From an uncultured Verrucomicrobia subdivision 3 bacterium (GTDB taxonomy: Bacteria; Verrucomicrobiota; Verrucomicrobiia; Limisphaerales; UBA8199): 64,000 nt of DNA. Positions 9,458-17,967 of the stretch are shown here, piece by piece. Within the stretch, counting starts at the first letter, position 1, and every line of letters begins with the position of its first letter. The notes below the pieces were generated by a model. That model worked only from the letters and a program-made list of their open reading frames with translations. It did not search any database and had not been told where the DNA came from. Location: NCBI GenBank assembly GCA_903913865.1, contig CAIWMU010000139.1:16915-80914 (forward strand). The letters run 5' to 3'. The translations under genes were made by a program, and so were the position numbers.

Positions 9458-12400
9458 ATGTCCGTCGAACTTACAGAGAAGCTGCTGAGCAACGCAGGTG
9501 GATGGGAAGTGATGAAACTTGCCAGAGCCTACATTCTTCAGTCCCGGGTCCTTAGTTCCCATTGGGAGGATCCCCTCTTGCGGGGAGTGGTTCAGGTGGA
9601 TCAGGGTTCATTCAGGGCCTCGATGGTGATCAAGAGCCAGTCGGACATCGAGAATTTGTGCACCTGTCGCGATGCCCGTCAGTGGGGGAAAATCTGTGCC
9701 CACAGTGTCGCTGTTGGATTGCACTGGCTTCAGCAGCAGTCCGGTTCCGGAGGGGAGCGTGTGGCGGGAACCCAAGGGTCCCGTCCGTCCGATATTGGGG
9801 ATCGGGCGAACAGGGCAGGACACGCGGAAACGAACCCATCCAAGGGGGCAGGGTTGCACTCGCCGGGTGGATTGCCTGCTTCACTGCGGCTTGTCTTTCC
9901 CCCTAATCTTGAGGATTCGCTTGTTCGAGGGAAGGTGATGCTCTCCATCGAGGCTATCTGGGAGGGGGGAGGAAGGTCCTCCCTATCCGCACTCCCCAAA
10001 GGTAGATCCTTTGCGTTCTCTCCGCAGGATCAGGCTGTGATTGCGTGGGCTCAACGCCTCACGAAGGGGGTCATCCCGAGCTTCATGCAACTGGGATTGC
10101 TAGATATGGGATCCTTGCTCCCCGTCCTGATGCACCATCCGGAACTTCTTTCTGGGAAGGTCGCGCTGACAGTCAGCTCTGATACGTTGTCCCTGCCCGT
10201 GACGGCAACCTTGGAGCCTGACGGTGAGATCGTGGTGCGCTTGATGTTGGGATCCGGCGGTTCCCCCTCGCTGAAGATGGTGGATGGGAATTGGGCGTGG
10301 GTTGGCGGCGAATTTCGTCCTCTGGCCGGGTTTCCGGGGCTTGAGGGACTGAAGAATGGCCCGGTCCGCATTTCCCGCATGCAGGTGCCTGTGTTTCTGA
10401 TGCAGTCCTGGCCAGTGCTCAAAAAAGCGGGAGTTGAAGCCAATTTCAAACTGGAGGATTTCCAGCTTGAACCGCAGCCCCCACGATTTTCTCTGGAACT
10501 AAAGGGCGGATTGGCGCAGCTGACTGCGGTGCTGCAGTGCTCCTATGGAGCGAGGGTGATGACCATTGGCGTCACTGAAGCTGGAGAGGCAGCATGGGTG
10601 CCGGATCCGAACAAGCCGACCCGTTATGCGACCCGTGATAATGCGGCAGAGCGTGCGGCAGTGGGAAGGCTGCAGAGGAGTGGTTTTTCCACTCCGGACT
10701 CCCAGGGGCGGATGCAACTGCAGGGCCAGCAGGGGGTGTTGACCTTTTTCTCCCGCGAATTCACCCGTCTTGAGCGGGAGTGGAGCGTTTCCCTTGAGGA
10801 GCGGTTGCAGCGGAGCACAGCCCAGAATCTGGAGCGGATAGAGCCCCGATTCGAAATCACATCCTCAGGCGTGCAGTGGTTTGATCTGGGGGTCGTATTT
10901 GCCAGCCATGACGGTGAGAAGTTCTCCCAGTCGGATATCCAGCGCCTCCTACTTTCCGGGCAATGCCATACGCGGCTCAGGAATGGGAAGCTGGGGATCA
11001 TCGACACCGGTGCTGTGGAAGAGCTGCAGGAGGTGCTGTTGGATTGCGCTCCCCAACAGCATGCAAACGGATACCGCATGAACCAGACCCAGGCGGCGTT
11101 TCTTGAAAGCTCCCTTCGTCAGCAGCCGGGTTGGAAACTAGAGGCCCCAGCTTCCTGGCGTCAGAAGGCCTCAGGCCAAAGCGGAGAGGCGACCCTTTCG
11201 TGTCCCGCGCTTGGGCCGCTTGAGGAGGTTTTGCGTGGCTATCAAAAGCAGGGCGTCGCCTGGTTGTGGTTTCTGCGTGAAAACGGGTTTGGTGGCATCC
11301 TGGCGGATGAAATGGGGTTGGGCAAGACGTTGCAGGTGCTGGCATTTTTGCAAACCGTCCTGCAGACCCGGGATGCCGGGCGAATTCGAAAGGTGGGTCC
11401 CGGGGCCGGGGCGGGTGACACGGATTTGAATGTTGCACCGATGCTGGTTGTCTGTCCCACAAGCCTGGTTTTCAACTGGGTTTCCGAGGCGGAAAAGTTC
11501 ACCCCTGGTCTTAAGGTTCTGGCGTTGCATGGACCAAACAGGCGTGCCCTTTTTTCGAAGATCCCCGGGGCAGATCTGGTGATTACTAGCTATGCGCTGA
11601 TCCGTCGGGATGCGGAGCACTACCGTGGATTGGAGTTCGACACGGTGATCCTGGATGAGGCACAGCATATCAAGAACAGGCGCACACAGAATGCCCAGGC
11701 TGTTAAAGCTGTGCGGGCCAGGAACCGGATCGTGCTGACAGGAACACCGATGGAGAATTCAGTGCTCGATCTGTGGTCGATTTTTGACTTTTTGATGCCG
11801 GGCTACCTTGGTTCGGCACAGGATTTTCGGGAGCGCTACGAGCAACCCATTGCCCGGGAGAGAAACCCTGCGGTGCAGGGACGGCTGGCGAGGCGTTTGC
11901 GACCCTTTCTCCTGCGCCGCTTGAAGCAGGAAGTCGCTGCCGACCTCCCTGCGAAGCTGGAACAGGTCTCGTTTTGTGAACTGACTCCGGAGCAGCGTGG
12001 GGTTTACCAGCAATTCATCGAAGCGACCCGGAAGGAGGTGCTGGGAGCTGTGGGTGAGCAGGGGGAGGCCCGGAGTCGAATGCTTGTTTTGAGCGCTCTT
12101 CTACGCCTTCGGCAGGTGTGTTGCGATCTGCGCCTGCTCAAGTCGGACAAGCCGGACCCGGATGCCACATCTGGAAAATTGGAACTGTTCAGGGAGTTGT
12201 TGGAGGAAGTTCTGGATGGCGGCCACAGGGTGCTGGTGTTCAGCCAGTTTGTCGGGATGCTGGCTCTGCTGCAGGAGGAACTGAAGCGTGAGGGGGTTGA
12301 ATATTGTTATCTGGATGGTTCAACCCAGGATCGCGGCGAGGTGGTGAACCGGTTTCAATCCAGCCCCCAGATCCCGGTGTTCCTGATCAGCCTCAAGGCT

Positions 12401-12676
12401 GGCGGTGTCGGCCTGAACCTGACCGGGGCGGACACGGTCATCCACTTTGATCCCTGGTGGAATCCGGCAGTGGAGGACCAGGCAACAGACCGGGCCCACC
12501 GGATCGGTCAGACCCGGGTGGTCACGAGTTACAAGCTGATTGCCCGCGATACGGTCGAAGAAAAGATCCTGACCCTCCAAAAGCGCAAGCGGGAGGTGAT
12601 CCAGGCAACGATTGGCGGCGAGGAGCAGTTTGCAGCGAGCCTCTCGTGGGAGGAGATCCAAGAGTTGCTTGCTTAG
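9458..12676 (+). CDS. SNF2-family helicase with N-terminal SWIM zinc finger
   Basis: A 1072-residue protein. Residues about 68-90 carry a SWIM zinc finger (CTC...ICAHSVAVGLHW, CxC-Xn-CxH pattern), which binds nucleic acid or protein. The C-terminal half has a complete SNF2/Rad54-like ATPase: motif I DEMGLGKT (about 617), DEAQH (about 733), VLTGTPMEN, then the helicase C-terminal domain with LISLKAGGVGLNLTGAD and HRIGQ. Such bacterial SWI2/SNF2 proteins translocate on DNA and are linked to transcription recycling or repair. A specific partner is not visible. The middle region (about 150-550) is the variable accessory part of this family. The next gene starts 20 nt downstream. Confidence 0.93.
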   Translation: MSVELTEKLLSNAGGWEVMKLARAYILQSRVLSSHWEDPLLRGVVQVDQGSFRASMVIKSQSDIENLCTCRDARQWGKICAHSVAVGLHWLQQQSGSGGERVAGTQGSRPSDIGDRANRAGHAETNPSKGAGLHSPGGLPASLRLVFPPNLEDSLVRGKVMLSIEAIWEGGGRSSLSALPKGRSFAFSPQDQAVIAWAQRLTKGVIPSFMQLGLLDMGSLLPVLMHHPELLSGKVALTVSSDTLSLPVTATLEPDGEIVVRLMLGSGGSPSLKMVDGNWAWVGGEFRPLAGFPGLEGLKNGPVRISRMQVPVFLMQSWPVLKKAGVEANFKLEDFQLEPQPPRFSLELKGGLAQLTAVLQCSYGARVMTIGVTEAGEAAWVPDPNKPTRYATRDNAAERAAVGRLQRSGFSTPDSQGRMQLQGQQGVLTFFSREFTRLEREWSVSLEERLQRSTAQNLERIEPRFEITSSGVQWFDLGVVFASHDGEKFSQSDIQRLLLSGQCHTRLRNGKLGIIDTGAVEELQEVLLDCAPQQHANGYRMNQTQAAFLESSLRQQPGWKLEAPASWRQKASGQSGEATLSCPALGPLEEVLRGYQKQGVAWLWFLRENGFGGILADEMGLGKTLQVLAFLQTVLQTRDAGRIRKVGPGAGAGDTDLNVAPMLVVCPTSLVFNWVSEAEKFTPGLKVLALHGPNRRALFSKIPGADLVITSYALIRRDAEHYRGLEFDTVILDEAQHIKNRRTQNAQAVKAVRARNRIVLTGTPMENSVLDLWSIFDFLMPGYLGSAQDFRERYEQPIARERNPAVQGRLARRLRPFLLRRLKQEVAADLPAKLEQVSFCELTPEQRGVYQQFIEATRKEVLGAVGEQGEARSRMLVLSALLRLRQVCCDLRLLKSDKPDPDATSGKLELFRELLEEVLDGGHRVLVFSQFVGMLALLQEELKREGVEYCYLDGSTQDRGEVVNRFQSSPQIPVFLISLKAGGVGLNLTGADTVIHFDPWWNPAVEDQATDRAHRIGQTRVVTSYKLIARDTVEEKILTLQKRKREVIQATIGGEEQFAASLSWEEIQELLA

Positions 12677-12696
12677 TGTTAGAAGTGAAGGGGGAT

Positions 12697-13542
12697 ATGA
12701 GTTTAGGAACATTCAGCGATTCGGCCCTGATGATCATCGGTCATGGGACAACTTCGAGCGATGGAGCCAGTCAGGCTGTGCTCGAGCATGTGGAAGCGAT
12801 TCGGAAGTTGGGAGCCTTTCGCGAGGTTCATGGTGCCTTCTGGAAGCAGACACCGTCGGTTGAGGAGGTGTTTTCACAGATTCGGTCTGAGCGAGTGTTT
12901 TTGGTGCCATTCTTCATCAGCGAGGGCTATTTCAGCGACATCGTGATTCCACGAGCGTTGGGGTTTCTGGAGGAGTCCGGAGTTTTAAGCCGTCGTTTGG
13001 TGCGTGACGGCAGGACGTTTTTCTACACCCGTGTGGTGGGGGGGCATTCTGGGGTGACCGATGTGATCCTGGCCCGCTCACGGGAGGTCGTGGAGCGGTT
13101 TCCATTTCCAAGATGTCCGCCTCCCGGGGAGACAACCCTTTTTATCGCCGGGCATGGAACCCTGAAAAACACGAAATCGCGGGAGGGGGTGGAACTGCAA
13201 GCAACAAGGATTGCCGGGATGGGAATTTACAGCCAAGTGAAGGCGGTGTTTCTTGAGGAATCCCCCCGGATTTCGGATTGTTTTTCCCTCGCTGCCACAC
13301 GCCATCTGGTCGTGGTTCCGTTTTTCGCGAGCGAGGGGATGCATGTTCGGGAGGATATCCCGGTGCTGCTTGGGGAACCATCTATGGTCGTCCAGCGCCG
13401 GTTGGCCGGTGGGCAACCCTCCTGGCGGAATCCGACTGAACGGCAGGGAAAACTTGCCTGGTATGCAAAAAGCGTGGGCAGCAGTCCCGCGATGCCGGGA
13501 ATGATCATGGATCTGGCTCGCGAAGCGGCGTCGGGTGGTTGA
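12697..13542 (+). CDS. Tandem CbiX/SirB-type chelatase-domain protein
   Basis: The ATG at 12697 follows a good Shine-Dalgarno stretch (GAAGGGGG) and starts a 281-aa protein made of two CbiX/SirB-like halves. Half 1 (about 8-130) has MIIGHGTT and VPFFISEGYFSD; half 2 (about 145-265) has FIAGHGTL and VPFFASEGMHVRED. CbiX/SirB enzymes insert Co2+ or Fe2+ into sirohydrochlorin for cobalamin or siroheme synthesis, using two His. Both His are present only in half 2; in half 1 the second is replaced (GYF instead of G-H-V). No other tetrapyrrole gene is nearby, so the substrate is uncertain. Confidence 0.75.
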   Translation: MSLGTFSDSALMIIGHGTTSSDGASQAVLEHVEAIRKLGAFREVHGAFWKQTPSVEEVFSQIRSERVFLVPFFISEGYFSDIVIPRALGFLEESGVLSRRLVRDGRTFFYTRVVGGHSGVTDVILARSREVVERFPFPRCPPPGETTLFIAGHGTLKNTKSREGVELQATRIAGMGIYSQVKAVFLEESPRISDCFSLAATRHLVVVPFFASEGMHVREDIPVLLGEPSMVVQRRLAGGQPSWRNPTERQGKLAWYAKSVGSSPAMPGMIMDLAREAASGG

Positions 13543-13557
13543 TGGCAGGGCTTCTCT

Positions 13558-14529
13558 TTGCTTGAATCGAGGGGCACGAACGCTGAAACTGCGCGGGTGC
13601 ATTGGAAGAGAGTGACATTGATAGGCGTTGGACTGCTGGGCGGTTCCTTGGGGATGGCCCTGCGGGAACGGCGTTTGGCAGGTCGGGTGACGGGCTACGT
13701 CCGCCGCGAAGCAAGCGTTCAGGAGTGTGAGCGCTGCGGGGCGGTTGACCAGGCCACGGTCGATCTTCTTGAGGCTGTCGAGGGAGCCGACCTCATAGTG
13801 TTTTGCACACCGATTGCCCAGATGGCGGGGATTGCCCGGGAGATTGCTCCCCGGTTGAAAAAGGGTTCGATAGTGACGGATGTGGGAAGTGTCAAATCCG
13901 GGGTGGTGCGGCAATTGGGAAAGGTGATTGGCAAGGCAGGTGGGCATTTTGTCGGGAGTCATCCCATGGCAGGAGCAGAAAAAACAGGTGTTTCTGCCGG
14001 TCGGCCCGATCTTTACGAGAAGGCTGTTTGCGTGGTGACCCCCACACCGGGCACTGATTCTGGAGCTCTGGAGAGAATCGAGGGACTCTGGCGTTCTGTG
14101 GGGGCCCGAGTGTTGAGCCTTTCACCCTCGGAACATGACCGTTTGGTAAGCCGCTCCAGCCATCTGCCCCATGTTGTCGCTGCCGAGTTGGTGAATTTTG
14201 TTCTGGGCTCTGCAAGGGGATCCAATCAGGCTGACCTGTGTGCCAGTGGCTTTCGGGATACCACCCGAATTGCCTCGGGATCACCGGAAATGTGGAGGGA
14301 CATCGCGCTCGCCAATCACAAAAACCTTCACGAGGAACTGACCCGCTTTGTGAGCGGGTTGCAGGAGTTCATGGAGCGGTTGAAGGTGCGGGATGAGGTT
14401 GGAGTGCACCAGTTTTTTCTACAGGCCAAAGCGACGCGTGATACCTGGGCGGCAAGGGGATTGGGAATTCAGGCAACCCGATCCTCGGGCGTGGGCGCGG
14501 CGGGGGGAGCAACCACCACCCCGGAATGA
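13558..14529 (+). CDS. tyrA: Prephenate/arogenate dehydrogenase
   Basis: This cytoplasmic enzyme oxidatively decarboxylates prephenate (or arogenate) toward tyrosine. The NAD(P)-binding fold opens with VTLIGVGLLGGSLGMAL. VFCTPIAQM, IVTDVGSVKSGV, FVGSHPMAGAE and SSHLPHVVAAELV, which contain the catalytic/substrate His region of TyrA, follow. There is no chorismate-mutase or ACT domain. The longest frame uses TTG at 13558; GTG at 13597 is equally possible and sits closer to the fold. The stop overlaps the aroA start by 4 bp (ATGA), giving an aromatic-amino-acid pair. Confidence 0.93.
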   Translation: MLESRGTNAETARVHWKRVTLIGVGLLGGSLGMALRERRLAGRVTGYVRREASVQECERCGAVDQATVDLLEAVEGADLIVFCTPIAQMAGIAREIAPRLKKGSIVTDVGSVKSGVVRQLGKVIGKAGGHFVGSHPMAGAEKTGVSAGRPDLYEKAVCVVTPTPGTDSGALERIEGLWRSVGARVLSLSPSEHDRLVSRSSHLPHVVAAELVNFVLGSARGSNQADLCASGFRDTTRIASGSPEMWRDIALANHKNLHEELTRFVSGLQEFMERLKVRDEVGVHQFFLQAKATRDTWAARGLGIQATRSSGVGAAGGATTTPE

Positions 14530-15893
14530 TCGATCAGCAACCTTTCTCAACCATGGCACTGCCCGACCTGATTGAAATCATCCCTCCCGCCGCCCCTCCT
14601 GCGGGAGTCATCGCCATTCCCGGATCCAAGAGCATCACCAACCGTGCTTTGATTCTGGCAGCATTGGCGGAGGGGCAGGTCACGCTTGAGGGCGCTCTTT
14701 GGAGCGAGGACACCCAGGTGATGGTGGAATGCCTGAGGAAACTTGGGTTTGAGATCCGCGTTTCCCCGGATCCGCATGAACCAGCCAACCGGTCCATTTT
14801 GGTTCAAGGGCGGGGGATCGAGGCTGTTCGTGGAGGCACGGAGGATGTCCCTTTGGAACTTCATGTGGGAAATGCCGGTACAGCCGCCCGGTTTCTTGCG
14901 GCCTTCGTGTGTCTGGGGCAGGGGATCTTTCGGCTGTCCGGCGTGGCGAGGATGCACCAACGGCCCCAGGCTGCCCTCTTCCGGGCCTTGAGGGAACTCG
15001 GCTACCGCGTGGATGCCACAGGGGGGGGCGACACGCTCCCAGCCAAAATTCATGGGACAGGGCCTCAGAGAGGGCGATGCCGGGTGAGCATCGGGCAAAG
15101 TTCCCAGTTCGCCTCTGCCCTGCTGCTGGTTGCAAAGCAGGGCGGGTGGACGGTTGAAGTGGAGGGGGAGAATCAGGATGAGTCACCCTACGTGGTGATG
15201 ACCTCCGATATGGTTCGACAATTCCCCGGACAGGGTGGTTTGTTCCGGATTGAGCCCGATGCCTCCAGTGGCAGTTATTTTGTTGCCGCGGCCCGGCTGT
15301 TCGATCAGGCGGGAGTCTCAACAAATCCGGTTTCAGGGGAAGTTCCGGGCGGCAAAAGGGGAGGGTCTCTTGCGAATAGCGTGAGGGTTGCATTCTGGCC
15401 CGAATCCGGACTGCAGGTGGACGAGCAATTCCCGCGAGTTATTGCCGCTGGTAGCGTCGAAATCTCCCGATCGGGGGATCTGGGAGACAGCATTCTCACA
15501 GCGATGATCCTTGCCCCGTTCGGGCGGCGAAGCACGAGGTTCACTGATCTGGGCCGGTTGCGTGTGCAGGAATGTGAGCGTGTTCAGGCTATGCGGACTG
15601 AGCTGGCAAAGTGTGGCGCAAGGGTGGAGGAGCGGGGCGATACCCTGGAGATCTGGCCAGGTCCCCTGCATGGGGCGGAGATTGAGACCTATGATGACCA
15701 CCGCATCGCAATGTGTTTTGCCATTTTGGGACTAAGGGTTCCTGGGATCAGGCTCAAAAATCCCGCCTGTGTGAAAAAGACGTTCCCCAATTTCTTTCAA
15801 AAACTGGCGGCGCCAGCCCCCTCCGGACTCAATATCGAGCTCCGGGATGGGGCGGGTTGCGTGCTGGATCCGAAGGATCTGATTGCAATTTGA
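14526..15893 (+). CDS. aroA: 3-phosphoshikimate 1-carboxyvinyltransferase (EPSP synthase)
   Basis: AroA condenses shikimate-3-phosphate with PEP, the sixth step of the shikimate pathway. The 455-residue protein has the key motifs: GSKSITNRALILAAL (substrate/PEP lysine region), GNAGTAARFLAAF, a substrate Arg region RMHQRPQ, GQSSQFASALLL, and the C-terminal RVQECERVQAMRTEL and YDDHRIAMCFA. Start ATG 14526 overlaps the tyrA stop; an internal ATG at 14553 is an alternative. It is co-oriented with cmk and plsC, a common bacterial arrangement. Confidence 0.95.
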   Translation: MIDQQPFSTMALPDLIEIIPPAAPPAGVIAIPGSKSITNRALILAALAEGQVTLEGALWSEDTQVMVECLRKLGFEIRVSPDPHEPANRSILVQGRGIEAVRGGTEDVPLELHVGNAGTAARFLAAFVCLGQGIFRLSGVARMHQRPQAALFRALRELGYRVDATGGGDTLPAKIHGTGPQRGRCRVSIGQSSQFASALLLVAKQGGWTVEVEGENQDESPYVVMTSDMVRQFPGQGGLFRIEPDASSGSYFVAAARLFDQAGVSTNPVSGEVPGGKRGGSLANSVRVAFWPESGLQVDEQFPRVIAAGSVEISRSGDLGDSILTAMILAPFGRRSTRFTDLGRLRVQECERVQAMRTELAKCGARVEERGDTLEIWPGPLHGAEIETYDDHRIAMCFAILGLRVPGIRLKNPACVKKTFPNFFQKLAAPAPSGLNIELRDGAGCVLDPKDLIAI

Positions 15894-15903
15894 CCGAATT
15901 CAA

Positions 15904-16569
15904 ATGACCACAAAAAAAAGACAACCCATCGTCATTGCCATTGATGGCCCGAGTGCCAGTGGAAAGAGCACCAACGCAAGGATGGTGGCGAAGATCCTCA
16001 ACTACCTCCATGTGGACACCGGGGCGATGTATCGCACTTTGGGTTGGTATTGCCTGAAGAACGGAATTGATGTGAACGATTCCCTGGCGGTGACCAAGGC
16101 CTGCCGCCGTTGGAAAGCCACCCTTCAGAGCTCGGAAGGGCAGGTCCGGCTGGTGGTGGATGGCTATTATCCGGCGCAGGAGATCCGGACCAGCGAGGTG
16201 AGCGCCGCTGTGGTGCATGTGGCCGCAGTTCCGAAAGTGCGCGAGTGGATGAAACGGATCCAGCGCGAGTGTGCCCAGTTCGGGGACCTTGTCATGGAGG
16301 GTAGGGACATTGGAACCAACATTTTTCCGGAATCGGATTTCAAGTATTACCTGGACGCAAAGATTGAGGAGCGCACACGTCGGCGGGCGGCCGAAGGCGT
16401 CACGGAAAACCTTGAGGCCAGGGATCGCCGGGACAGCCAGAGGGCGACCTCCCCACTGATGATTGCCCTGGGGGCAAGAGTGATCAACAATTCCGAGATG
16501 ACTGCAGAGCAGACGAGCAGGCTGATCATCGAGGACATTGAAGCTCGATTGAAGCTGCCCCGCTCATGA
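15904..16569 (+). CDS. cmk: Cytidylate kinase
   Basis: Cmk phosphorylates CMP/dCMP with ATP in the cytoplasm. The ATG at 15904 gives 221 residues, normal for the long bacterial form. The P-loop is IAIDGPSASGKSTNAR (residues about 9-24), followed by HVDTGAMYRTLG and, later, DLVMEGRDIGTNIFPESDFKYYL (the EGRDIGT CMP-binding motif), then the RRAAEG lid. It lies 10 nt after aroA. Confidence 0.95.
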   Translation: MTTKKRQPIVIAIDGPSASGKSTNARMVAKILNYLHVDTGAMYRTLGWYCLKNGIDVNDSLAVTKACRRWKATLQSSEGQVRLVVDGYYPAQEIRTSEVSAAVVHVAAVPKVREWMKRIQRECAQFGDLVMEGRDIGTNIFPESDFKYYLDAKIEERTRRRAAEGVTENLEARDRRDSQRATSPLMIALGARVINNSEMTAEQTSRLIIEDIEARLKLPRS

Positions 16570-16597
16570 CGCATGTACGGCCATTGAACCCATTCGC

Positions 16598-17254
16598 ATG
16601 AACCCGTTATACATCCTCGTATTTGTCGTCTCCCGGTTGATGTATAAATTCCTGTTTCGCTGGCGTGTTCACAATCCGGAGAATGTTCCCGCCACAGGTG
16701 CGGCCATTTTGGCCAGCAACCATGCCAGCTATCTGGATCCACCGCTGGTGGGGGCCGGATTGACCCGTGCAATCAATTATCTCGGGCGCGAGTCGTTGTT
16801 CCGTTTTCCAGTGATTGGCTGGGGAATGAGGATGGTGCATGCGGTTCCGGTCGATCGGGATGGCGGCAGTGCCTCGGGCTTGAAGGTTATCCTTGAACGG
16901 TTGCTGGCAGGGGGGGCCATTCTCCTGTTTCCCGAGGGAACTCGAACTTCCGATGGCCGGCTTCAGTCGGCCCGATCCGGTATTGGTCTGACGGTGATCA
17001 AGTCCAATGCCCCGGTGATTCCCGTCCGCCTTTTTGGAACATTTGAAGCTTATGGAAGGCAGCAGATACTTCCCCGAATTTTTAGGCGGGTCCAGGTCAA
17101 GTATGGACCGCCGATCGATTTCACCGATTTGCGCCAGGAGGCTGCCCGCTGTTCGAAGCCGCGCCTGAAGCAAATCTATCAGGAGGTTGCAGACAGAATC
17201 ATGCTGGAAATCGGGAGGCTGGAGCCTCACACCGACAAGGCCACATTCCCGTAG
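16598..17254 (+). CDS. plsC: 1-acyl-sn-glycerol-3-phosphate acyltransferase
   Basis: PlsC acylates lysophosphatidic acid to phosphatidic acid at the inner membrane. The 218-residue protein has an N-terminal hydrophobic segment, the catalytic NHX4D motif (SNHASYLDPP, about 45-54) and the substrate motif FPEGTRTSDGRL, with a VPVDRDGG region between them. It is the last gene of the tyrA-aroA-cmk-plsC run, 28 nt after cmk, and converges on tmk. Confidence 0.93.
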   Translation: MNPLYILVFVVSRLMYKFLFRWRVHNPENVPATGAAILASNHASYLDPPLVGAGLTRAINYLGRESLFRFPVIGWGMRMVHAVPVDRDGGSASGLKVILERLLAGGAILLFPEGTRTSDGRLQSARSGIGLTVIKSNAPVIPVRLFGTFEAYGRQQILPRIFRRVQVKYGPPIDFTDLRQEAARCSKPRLKQIYQEVADRIMLEIGRLEPHTDKATFP

Positions 17255-17269
17255 TCTGACGATTTGTCT

Positions 17270-17298
17270 CGGGCAGTGGGATGGTGAGGCATCGCCCG
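17270..17298. terminator. Possible bidirectional terminator between plsC and tmk
   Basis: The 59-bp gap between convergent plsC and tmk holds a bulged hairpin: CGGGC (17270-17274) with GCCCG (17294-17298), and inside it GATG (17280-17283) with CATC (17290-17293) around a 6-nt loop. It lacks a T-run, so the call rests on position and pairing alone. Confidence 0.4.
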
Positions 17299-17313
17299 TT
17301 GGATGCCAGATTT

Positions 17314-17967
17314 TCAGGCTGCCGGAGGGGCTTCCAGCAGAGGAACGACACACTTCCAAATGGAGTCCCTCACCAGATCAACCGATCCTGAGGCATCCAG
17401 CGAACGCACCCTGTTGGGATGGGCTTGTGCGATTTCTGTATAGCCTTGCTGTACCCTTTCGAAAAAAGCGCGATCCGCCTCTTCCATGCGATCTCGCATG
17501 AATGGAAGTGTGGATTGACGGGCCAGGCGTCGCTGTTCGCTCATTTCGGTTGTCACGAGCAGCAGAAGGGTCAGGTCAGGGCGCGTCTCTCCCACCGCTG
17601 CGGAGATGATGAGATCGACCATGTGAAGGTCGAGCTGGCGGCCATAGCCCTGGTAGGCTGTGGTGGAGTCATAGAACCGGTCGCACAGGATGATCTCACC
17701 GGCTGCGAGGGCTGGGCGGATGACTTCGCGGACCAGCTGGGCGCGGCTCGCATTCATGAGCAACAGTTCAGCCTCCGAGGACATGGCCTGATTATTCTGG
17801 CTGTGCTTGAGCGTGTGCCGGATTTCCTCGCCGATGGGTGTGCCCCCCGGTTCCCTGAGGGTGCGCACAATACGCCCCATCTCCCGCAGCCGATTTGCCA
17901 GAAGGGAGATTTGGGTGGATTTTCCGCTTCCCTCCGTCCCCTCAAATGTGATCAGCAGGCCTTTCAT
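17314..17967 (-). CDS. tmk: Thymidylate kinase
   Basis: Tmk phosphorylates dTMP to dTDP for DNA synthesis. The 217-residue protein has the P-loop FEGTEGSGKSTQ (residues about 8-19), the LREPGGTPIGEEIR motif (DR/EPG nucleotide-binding loop), and DRFYDSTTAYQGYGRQLD. Its start codon overlaps the cysS stop (ATGA), so the two are translationally coupled on the minus strand. Confidence 0.95.
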   Translation of the reverse strand: MKGLLITFEGTEGSGKSTQISLLANRLREMGRIVRTLREPGGTPIGEEIRHTLKHSQNNQAMSSEAELLLMNASRAQLVREVIRPALAAGEIILCDRFYDSTTAYQGYGRQLDLHMVDLIISAAVGETRPDLTLLLLVTTEMSEQRRLARQSTLPFMRDRMEEADRAFFERVQQGYTEIAQAHPNRVRSLDASGSVDLVRDSIWKCVVPLLEAPPAA

